A stretch of 64,000 nt of DNA from Desulfuromonadaceae bacterium (GTDB lineage: Bacteria; Desulfobacterota; Desulfuromonadia; Geobacterales; Pseudopelobacteraceae): assembly GCA_028683435.1 (NCBI GenBank), contig JAQUIG010000009.1, forward strand, positions 19,643 through 83,642. Reading direction: 5' to 3'. The translations under genes were made by a program, and so were the position numbers. The notes beneath the pieces were generated by a model. The model was not told where the DNA came from. It was given only the letters and a program-made list of their open reading frames with translations, and did not search any database. Each line of letters starts with the position of its first letter. Position 1 is the first letter of the stretch. This document shows positions 40,073 to 47,567 of the stretch, in pieces.

Positions 40073-41419
40073 ATGCTTAATCTCCTTTTTATATCAGACA
40101 GTCCCCGGGCTGAGTACATAAAGAGTGCGCTGCAGCCTCTTCTCAAGGTCATGATTGATGTCGTGGCCGACTTCGATCATGGCTTGAAGGAGGTCTTTGA
40201 AAAACGTCCTGCGACCGTCTGTATTCAGGATCAGATTGGCGGCGTTACCGGAGAGAGCGTTGCCCGCCACATTCAGATGCTGCTTGGGAACAGTGCGCCG
40301 ACGTTTATTCTCCTTCATAATGGTGACGGCAAGGCGAGGGCTATCAAGGGAGTGTATGAACATCTCATCGATTTGAGTCAGCCGAATGAGATAGTGACAG
40401 ATAATATTAAAACTACGCTCAAATTGTTGCTCGGCAACAAGTGGGAAAGGATTTATATTCCCAACGAACTGACGCCGGTTTCAGTCAGTTTGTTAGTAGC
40501 CGCTCCTGCAGGCTCGCGCGAAGATGCCTTCGGAACCGTTGAATCCGACAGGGCGCAAGCGATCAACGATGATCTGGCGGAACTGCTTCTTATGGAGAAG
40601 GACCGGTCCGAGCGGGATAAAGCTTTCGTCGCACCGCCTTCAACCGCCGGTGATGGTGGGGGATCTGTTTCGATTGATTCGCCTAAGTCGGCAGCTACCA
40701 CACCTGGGAAAAAAGAGACAAGGAGCATTTTAGCACCGGTTCCTGTACCTCCAGCATCACCTGCGGCTAAATTTCGTATCAATCATGACATCCGCCCGGA
40801 TGAAGAGCAGCTTTCTGAAAATCTGCTTCTGGGATTTGAGGAGAACTATCGGTCAGAGTCCCTGCTTTTTCGGCGAACTGTTGTCATCGCAATCATTTGT
40901 GCCTTTTGCGCAGCCGGCGGCTGGTATCTTGTCAAGCAAAAACCGCAGCTGATAAGCTCGCTGAAACAGCGGCTCGACTCACCGGCGGGGCCAAGGCAGG
41001 CGGCGGTACCAACTCCGGTTGCGGCACCGGTACAAAAGCTTGTTCCGCCCTCTCTACCTCAGCCGCTAAAGACTCCACCGCTGCCGGCTTTCATTCCGAA
41101 AGACGGCCATGACAGCTCTTACGCGGTGAAAAAACCCGGTTGGGAGCGTTATGTCGGTGCACGCAACGAATTCCGGGTATTCAGCGTTTCCGGTCGCATA
41201 CAAGCGTTACAGGTGCTTGCTGTTAAAGACGCATCTATTTCAGACTCATGGCTAAGATCCGTTCTGCAGGAATTTGCCGGAAGCAAGGAATACCAGATAA
41301 CCTCCCGAAGTACGAAAGCTGGAGTGCGTGTCGAGAGCGGCAAAATTGGTAATAAGGGTGAAATCATGATCTACAGGAAAAACGGTGAGGTGAAAGCCTT
41401 TGTCGTCTCAATTGAGTAG
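40073..41419 (+). CDS. Hypothetical protein: N-terminal receiver-like domain, one internal TM helix, extracytoplasmic C-terminal domain
   Basis: NLLFISDSPRAEYIKSALQPL...ATVCIQDQIGGVTGESVARHIQ receiver-like; TM TVVIAIICAFCAAGGWYLV; Pro-rich linker. Confidence 0.8.
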   Translation: MLNLLFISDSPRAEYIKSALQPLLKVMIDVVADFDHGLKEVFEKRPATVCIQDQIGGVTGESVARHIQMLLGNSAPTFILLHNGDGKARAIKGVYEHLIDLSQPNEIVTDNIKTTLKLLLGNKWERIYIPNELTPVSVSLLVAAPAGSREDAFGTVESDRAQAINDDLAELLLMEKDRSERDKAFVAPPSTAGDGGGSVSIDSPKSAATTPGKKETRSILAPVPVPPASPAAKFRINHDIRPDEEQLSENLLLGFEENYRSESLLFRRTVVIAIICAFCAAGGWYLVKQKPQLISSLKQRLDSPAGPRQAAVPTPVAAPVQKLVPPSLPQPLKTPPLPAFIPKDGHDSSYAVKKPGWERYVGARNEFRVFSVSGRIQALQVLAVKDASISDSWLRSVLQEFAGSKEYQITSRSTKAGVRVESGKIGNKGEIMIYRKNGEVKAFVVSIE

Positions 41420-41522
41420 TGCCCATCCAGAAACCCGCTGATTAGCGTTTTATCCGGCGAGCGCTTGATCATGCTGTATTTTTAACCGGTTCGTAGCTAT
41501 ATTTAAGCTGTGTGGAGACAAA

Positions 41523-43067
41523 ATGCCCCCCTTTTTAAAGATCCGCGTACCATTTATTGCGGCCGTTTGTCTCGGCACACTGCTTGGTGCCGCTGATGTA
41601 CATGCGGTCATTGATTCGCGTTTCGAACTGGATCCGCTCACAATTTCAGGCTTGAAGAGCACTCCAAAGCCTCCGCAAATAAGAGGGAAACACTCATCAC
41701 ACAGACATGTCGATAAATCTTCATTAACGTCTGCCAAAGGGAGTCTCTACACCGTAAAAGCCGGTGATCACCTCTTCAAAATCTTAATGCGTGATTATGG
41801 CCTGAGCAACAATGAGGCTGAGTCATTTATTGATGAAATCAGGCGCGAAAACAATATCTACGATATTAAACGTCTCAAGGTCGGTCAAAAAATAACTATC
41901 CCCCCGGTTCGGCGACATTCTGATGGAACACTTAACCTGCTTCAGGGGGTACGGATTGATGATGGCAGAACTCCCGGCTCATATGCCGTTCCGAAGCAAT
42001 CATTAAAGCTTGAATCCCCGCTTCCTGCGCTTTCCGACCAGGAAACTGTCGCCATGGCGCATGATATGTGGGACCGGATTATTCCTTCTAAAAAAGAGCT
42101 GCAAAAACCACTGGCACTTCAGACGCCAACCTTTTCATTAACCCTTGATCCAGAGCGCTATCCTACGTTTGCCCGGATGGATGGCGGGCGCATCGTGCTG
42201 GACCAGAATGGCACTATTCCTCCGCTCGTAAAATCATTGATTGAAGAAAAAGTCACCTCGATACGAATTATTACCGGCGGGCTGCCCGGAACAAACCGCT
42301 TTATGGCGTCCCTGCTTGAAGCGGCCGGATTTTACTCGGTTGAGGAAAACTTCAGCATGGAATTCGGCGTAGATCCTAAACTTACGATTCAAACTGATTT
42401 CAAGGTTGAAAAAACAGCAGAAAGCCTTGTCAGTCAGGATGTAACCCTTGTCAACAGCGGTCGCACATCAATTCCCCCTTCCATCGGCGAGTTCCTCAAA
42501 AAAGAGGGCTTTTCGCTCTATGAACCGTTTGCCTCGCTCAAGTCATTTGCGCCTTGTGACTCACGCACGATTTACTCAATATCCTCAAAAAGTCAGCCGG
42601 AAGCAATTGACGCTATTCTCTCCGCATTTTCAGTTTCACCGGTGCTGGATCGTAGTGTGGATGTCTTTGCGTCTGACAATAACGGCATTACCCTTTCAGT
42701 CAAGGCTGAACGTTATTTTGAACGGGGAGGGCAACGCTATGTCGTCACCAGCTTTGATGGTGATCCGATAAATTATACCCTGTTCAGAATTCTGGAGACC
42801 AAGGGGTACAACGTAGTCATTATTGAGGCCCGTGACGATTTTCGCAAGATAGCGGAAAAACTGATTTCCCGGATGAAGATGAAAGGAACTTTCGACCAGC
42901 ATACTCTGCTGCGGGATGTTTCAGCCGGATACTCTTTGAAGATGTCGGGCTTTAAACTGGATGATCCGCTTCTTCCCGGAGGCGGCATCTTCCTGACCGA
43001 TCGTATGATGGATCGCATTGTCAGGGACCTTTTTACCGAAAACGGATTTAACATCAACAGCCGGTGA
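41523..43067 (+). CDS. Secreted LysM-domain protein with uncharacterised C-terminal region
   Basis: Signal peptide; LYTVKAGDHLFKILMRDYGLSNNEAESFIDEIRRENNIYDIKRLKVGQKITIPP LysM-like. Confidence 0.82.
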   Translation: MPPFLKIRVPFIAAVCLGTLLGAADVHAVIDSRFELDPLTISGLKSTPKPPQIRGKHSSHRHVDKSSLTSAKGSLYTVKAGDHLFKILMRDYGLSNNEAESFIDEIRRENNIYDIKRLKVGQKITIPPVRRHSDGTLNLLQGVRIDDGRTPGSYAVPKQSLKLESPLPALSDQETVAMAHDMWDRIIPSKKELQKPLALQTPTFSLTLDPERYPTFARMDGGRIVLDQNGTIPPLVKSLIEEKVTSIRIITGGLPGTNRFMASLLEAAGFYSVEENFSMEFGVDPKLTIQTDFKVEKTAESLVSQDVTLVNSGRTSIPPSIGEFLKKEGFSLYEPFASLKSFAPCDSRTIYSISSKSQPEAIDAILSAFSVSPVLDRSVDVFASDNNGITLSVKAERYFERGGQRYVVTSFDGDPINYTLFRILETKGYNVVIIEARDDFRKIAEKLISRMKMKGTFDQHTLLRDVSAGYSLKMSGFKLDDPLLPGGGIFLTDRMMDRIVRDLFTENGFNINSR

Positions 43068-43142
43068 AACCGTTTTGTTTTGTTGATTATTCTGCTATAA
43101 CGCTCGTACCGTGTCAAAGGACGAGTGTTTTTTTGGGGAAAC

Positions 43143-45089
43143 ATGCTGGATATGAATATTAGAAAAGTTGGCGAACTGCTGGTAGAACAAAAGCTGATTT
43201 CACAGGAGAATCTGCTTGAAGCACTCGATCTTCAAAAAGTTTTTCCGGATCAGCCGGTTGGACAGCTTCTTTGTAAACTCGGCTTTATAAAAGAAAGTGA
43301 TCTCAGTACGTTACTTGACCAGAAAGACAAACGACGCAAACTGACCGACATTCTGATTGCGGCTGGTGTCGTGGATCAGCAGAAGATTTCTCATGCCCGC
43401 GAAGTCGGCAAGCAGAATGCCATATCTCTTGAAAAAGCGCTCCTGAAGTTGAATTATATTGACGAAGAAAGCCTCTCCAAGGCCATTGCGAGCCAGTATG
43501 ATATGCCGTATGTTCAAATCAATACTCAGAATCTTGACCTTTCGCTTTCCGGTTACATAAGTGCTGTCTACGCCCAAAAACAGCGCATCGCTCCCATTTC
43601 TAAAATCGGTAACACGCTGACGCTTGCGATGGCTCAGCCGCTCAACTCGCATGATATTCGTGAGTTGGAAGACAACATCCGGCTCAAGATTATTTCTGCC
43701 ATCGCCACAGAGGCGAATATCTCCAGGTCTATCAAGCGGTTGTACAATGTCGACACGGCGAGCAGTACAACCGCTATGGATGAGGTGAATCTTGATCTGG
43801 TGCCGGACAGTATTGTTGATCTTTTAAGTAATAACTCGGCTGGTGATGAGCCGGATGTTGAGGAAGAAACCAAGAAAGTTACCGAAAAAGATAGTGTTAT
43901 TGTCAAGCTCGTAAACAAGATCATTTATGATGCCTACATGAATAAAGCTTCCGATATCCATATAGAACCGTATCCAGGGAAAAAAGATGTCATCGTTCGC
44001 ACCAGGGTGGACGGTCAATGTTCGATTTATCAGAGAATTCCGTATAAATATAAGTTTGCTCTTCCGTCTCGTATCAAAATTATGGGTGATCTGGATATTG
44101 CCGAACGGAGAAGACCTCAGGACGGGAAAATAGAGTTTAAAAAATTCGGTCCGCTCGATATCGAGCTTCGTGTCGCAACCATGCCGACGGTTGGAGGACT
44201 CGAGGATGTCGTAATTCGTGTTCTCGCAAGCGGTGATCCAATCAGTTTTAACGATCTTGGTCTTACGGAACGGAACCTGCGGATTTTCAAGGAATCTCTG
44301 TCGCGTCCACATGGATTGATTCTGGTTGTCGGCCCGACCGGTTCGGGTAAAACAACAACTCTTCATTCCGGGCTGGCCCAGATAAATCAGACCAATCGCA
44401 AGATTTGGACGGCAGAGGATCCTGTCGAAATCACTCAGCAAGGTCTCCGCCAGGTACAGGTTAATCCGCGTATCGGCTTCACCTTTGCTGCGGCGCTCCG
44501 CTCATTCCTCCGCCTCGACCCTGATGTCATAATGGTTGGAGAAATGCGTGACGAGGAAACGGCCACTACGGCAGTTGAGGCCTCGCTGACCGGGCACCTG
44601 GTGCTTTCAACACTGCATACGAATTCAGCACCGGAAACAGTTACGCGCCTCCTGGAGATGGGTCTTGATTCTTACAGCTTTTCTGATTCTCTCCTCTGCA
44701 TTCTGGGGCAGCGCCTTGCGCGCCGACTCTGCAACGATTGCAAGGAAAGCTTTCATCCGTCAGTGGGTGAATATGAGGAGCTGGTTGATGAATACGGCAG
44801 AGCCGAATTCATCAACACGGGGTTGGGTCTGGCGGATATAGTCATGTTTCGGGCGGTCGGCTGTGAGCAATGTGGGCATACCGGTTATCGCGGTCGTCTC
44901 GGTATCCATGAAGTGCTCGAATGTACGGATGCTATAAAAGGCCTTATCAAGAAGCGTAGTGCAGATACGGATAATGTTCGGGAACGGGCAGCAAGTGATG
45001 GCATGACCACGCTCAAGCAAGATGGCATTCTCAAGGTACTTCGCGGCCTTACTGATATTCATGAAGTACGTAGAGTCTGCATAAAATAA
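43143..45089 (+). CDS. GspE/PilB-family secretion/pilus ATPase with tandem N-terminal MshEN-like domains
   Basis: GPTGSGKTTTLHSGL Walker A; IMVGEMRDEETATTAVEASLTGHLVLSTLHTNSA; CNDC...CEQC tetracysteine; N-terminal KVGELLVEQKLISQENLLEALDLQ / PVGQLLCKLGFIKESDLSTLLDQ. Confidence 0.92.
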   Translation: MLDMNIRKVGELLVEQKLISQENLLEALDLQKVFPDQPVGQLLCKLGFIKESDLSTLLDQKDKRRKLTDILIAAGVVDQQKISHAREVGKQNAISLEKALLKLNYIDEESLSKAIASQYDMPYVQINTQNLDLSLSGYISAVYAQKQRIAPISKIGNTLTLAMAQPLNSHDIRELEDNIRLKIISAIATEANISRSIKRLYNVDTASSTTAMDEVNLDLVPDSIVDLLSNNSAGDEPDVEEETKKVTEKDSVIVKLVNKIIYDAYMNKASDIHIEPYPGKKDVIVRTRVDGQCSIYQRIPYKYKFALPSRIKIMGDLDIAERRRPQDGKIEFKKFGPLDIELRVATMPTVGGLEDVVIRVLASGDPISFNDLGLTERNLRIFKESLSRPHGLILVVGPTGSGKTTTLHSGLAQINQTNRKIWTAEDPVEITQQGLRQVQVNPRIGFTFAAALRSFLRLDPDVIMVGEMRDEETATTAVEASLTGHLVLSTLHTNSAPETVTRLLEMGLDSYSFSDSLLCILGQRLARRLCNDCKESFHPSVGEYEELVDEYGRAEFINTGLGLADIVMFRAVGCEQCGHTGYRGRLGIHEVLECTDAIKGLIKKRSADTDNVRERAASDGMTTLKQDGILKVLRGLTDIHEVRRVCIK

Positions 45090-45165
45090 CCGTTTGCAGT
45101 AAAAATATGCTTGCATTCCATGTGTCGGCATGGTAGTAAAAAAGTACAATTTATGTTCACTCAGT

Positions 45166-45194
45166 AAGTGAGCTCGCGAGGCTCACTTTTTTTT
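45166..45194 (+). terminator. Rho-independent terminator upstream of rimP
   Basis: AAGTGAGC-tcgcgag-GCTCACTT followed by T8. Confidence 0.75.
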
Positions 45195-45212
45195 GTCCAA
45201 TCGGGTAAGGTC

Positions 45213-45698
45213 ATGGCAACTCAAAAAGAAGATACATGTACTGTCGTTAGTAAAATAGCTCAGCCGATTCTCCAATCCATGGGGCTTGAACTGGTAGATA
45301 TTGAATTCGGCAGAGTCGGCCCTGATGCGGTACTGCGTCTGTTTATTGATAAAGAAGGTGGCGTTCTGCTTGATGATTGTGCCGGTCTCAGTCGGGAATT
45401 GTCAATGATCCTTGATGTGGAAGATGTCATAGCCTGCAATTATACACTGGAAGTCTCGTCACCCGGTCTTGATCGTCCGCTCAAAAAACAGGCTGATTAC
45501 GATCGCTTTGTTGGTCGCACCATTAAAGTCCGCACCTATCAACCTTTTCTTGATGATAGCGGTAATAAACGTAAAACTTTTCTTGGAAAACTTGAAGGAC
45601 TTGTGAACGGAGTCATCAAAATGACACTCCAGGAAGGGCAGACCGCTTCCATCCCGCTTGAGCGGGTTGCCAAAGCCAATCTTGAGTTTGAACTCTGA
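45213..45698 (+). CDS. rimP: Ribosome maturation factor RimP
   Basis: LELVDIEFGRVGPDAVLRLFIDKEGGVLLDDCAGLSRELS; EVSSPGLDRPLKKQADYDRFVG; start at MATQKEDT. Confidence 0.94.
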   Translation: MATQKEDTCTVVSKIAQPILQSMGLELVDIEFGRVGPDAVLRLFIDKEGGVLLDDCAGLSRELSMILDVEDVIACNYTLEVSSPGLDRPLKKQADYDRFVGRTIKVRTYQPFLDDSGNKRKTFLGKLEGLVNGVIKMTLQEGQTASIPLERVAKANLEFEL

Positions 45699-45736
45699 TC
45701 TGAAATACCCATATATACCGGCAAGGAGAAGTAATC

Positions 45737-46951
45737 GTGGATACAATTGTTAATCTCAAGCACGCAATCGACCAACTTGTTAAAGAGAAGGGCATTGATC
45801 GCCAAGTTGTTCTTGAAGCTATGGAACAGGCGGTTTTGACGGCTGCTAATAAAAAATATCGCAATACCCGTGAGCTCGAGGCTCATTACAATCATGAAAC
45901 TGGAGAAGTTGAACTTTTCGAGTTTGTCACGGTTGTGGAAGATGTAGAGGATTCATATAAGGAAATTGGTCTGGATGAAGCTCACGAGATAGATCCTGAA
46001 GCCGAAATCGGCGATTCGCTGGGTGAAAAACTGGACTCCAGCAGCTTTAGCCGGATTGCTGCTCAAACTGCCAAACAGGTTATTATTCAGAAGGTGCGCG
46101 ATGCCGAGCGTGAAACAATCTATAATGAGTACAGTGATCGTATCTGGGAAGTTATTACCGGCATGGTGCGGCGTTTTGAAAAGGGTGAGCTGCTGATAGA
46201 CCTTGGACGTGCAGAGGCTGTACTGCCGGCCAAGGAGCAGATGCCGCGTGAGGTGTATCGTCCCGGAGATCGTATCCGTGCCATTATTACCGATATTCGT
46301 ATGACCACTAAAGGGCCGCAGATTATGCTTTCACGGACTCATCCGAGCATGCTTGCCAAGCTGTTTGAAGCTGAAGTCCCGGAGATTGCCGAAGGCATAG
46401 TTGAAATTAATGCTATTGTACGTGATGCCGGCAGCCGTGCTAAAATTGCGGTTTCGTCAAATGATCGTGATGTTGATCCGGTCGGTGCCTGTGTCGGCAT
46501 GCGCGGCGCTCGTGTTCAGAATGTAGTTTCCGAACTGCGTGGAGAAAAAATAGATATTATACCATGGTCGGAAGATATCGCCCGCTTTGCCTGCAATGCA
46601 CTTTCTCCTGCACAGGTCTCCAAGGTATTTGTGGACGAAGAAAAGCGTGCCCTTGAAATCATCGTGGCAGATGACCAGCTCTCACTCGCCATTGGTAAAC
46701 GCGGTCAGAACGTCAGCTTGGCTGCTCGACTGACCGGATGCCGGATTGATATCAAGAGCGAATCGAAAGTTGCTGAATCAGAAAGACAGGAATTTTCATC
46801 TTTTGATGGGACTGATGCTGACGAAGAACCTGCTGTAACCGATGAAGCGCCGGTTCAGGAACAGGATGCTGATGTTGCCGCAGTCGATAATGGCACTGTC
46901 GAGGGAGAGGATGCTGCCGCCGATAGAAGTACCGACGCAGTCGCCGAGTAA
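45737..46951 (+). CDS. nusA: Transcription termination/antitermination protein NusA (acidic C-terminal tail)
   Basis: GTG start after SD aaggag; S1/KH motifs, IMLSRTHPSMLAKLFEAEVPEIAEGIVEI, DPVGACVGMRGARVQNVVSELRGEKIDII. Confidence 0.96.
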   Translation: MDTIVNLKHAIDQLVKEKGIDRQVVLEAMEQAVLTAANKKYRNTRELEAHYNHETGEVELFEFVTVVEDVEDSYKEIGLDEAHEIDPEAEIGDSLGEKLDSSSFSRIAAQTAKQVIIQKVRDAERETIYNEYSDRIWEVITGMVRRFEKGELLIDLGRAEAVLPAKEQMPREVYRPGDRIRAIITDIRMTTKGPQIMLSRTHPSMLAKLFEAEVPEIAEGIVEINAIVRDAGSRAKIAVSSNDRDVDPVGACVGMRGARVQNVVSELRGEKIDIIPWSEDIARFACNALSPAQVSKVFVDEEKRALEIIVADDQLSLAIGKRGQNVSLAARLTGCRIDIKSESKVAESERQEFSSFDGTDADEEPAVTDEAPVQEQDADVAAVDNGTVEGEDAAADRSTDAVAE

Positions 46952-46959
46952 TACGGAAC

Positions 46960-47562
46960 ATGGCCCATACGGGGAATACAGAAACTCCGCAGCGGAGTTG
47001 TCTCAGCTGCAGAACAAGCAAAGACAAGAACATGCTGATCCGGTTCGTTCTGACACCAGAAATGGAAATTATGCCGGATCTGGATAGCCGACTTCCCGGC
47101 AGAGGGGCGTATACCTGCATCAATAAGCGCTGCGTAACCGCAGCAATTGAACAGCGGCAGTTTAAACGCTCTTTTAAGCATGACGTGTCTGTTATGCCGC
47201 CGGAGCAATTTGTCGAGCATCTCCGGCAGCAATTACATGGCCGCATTATCGGACTGATCGGGCTGGCCAACAAAGCGGGGCGGATAACCTCCGGCGGTTC
47301 CATGGTAATTGATGCTCTTAAAGGCAAGACAAAACCGGGTCTCGTCATCGTTGCAACGGATGTTTCGGAGGCAATCGGTGCTAAAATCATATATGCTGCG
47401 GCAGCACACCATGTACCGCATCGAATGGTCGTAACAAAGGATGATTTCGGAGCGATATTAGGCAAGGCGCCCAGAAGCGCGATTGCCGTAGCATCAGGCG
47501 GCTTTGTTGCGCAGTTGGTGAAGGCTATTGACAGATACAAAAACTTCCTGGGGGAGGTATAA
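46960..47562 (+). CDS. YlxR (DUF448)-L7Ae-type fusion protein
   Basis: [19 protein letters not shown]...LPGRGAYTC YlxR region; [24 protein letters not shown]7Ae-like region. Confidence 0.88.
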   Translation: MAHTGNTETPQRSCLSCRTSKDKNMLIRFVLTPEMEIMPDLDSRLPGRGAYTCINKRCVTAAIEQRQFKRSFKHDVSVMPPEQFVEHLRQQLHGRIIGLIGLANKAGRITSGGSMVIDALKGKTKPGLVIVATDVSEAIGAKIIYAAAAHHVPHRMVVTKDDFGAILGKAPRSAIAVASGGFVAQLVKAIDRYKNFLGEV

Positions 47563-47567
47563 AGGAT

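Noticed and set aside
46752-47540. 262-aa minus-strand ORF opposite nusA/ylxR
   Set aside because: Low-complexity antisense frame (RHQHPVPEPALHRLQQ) across convincing plus-strand genes.
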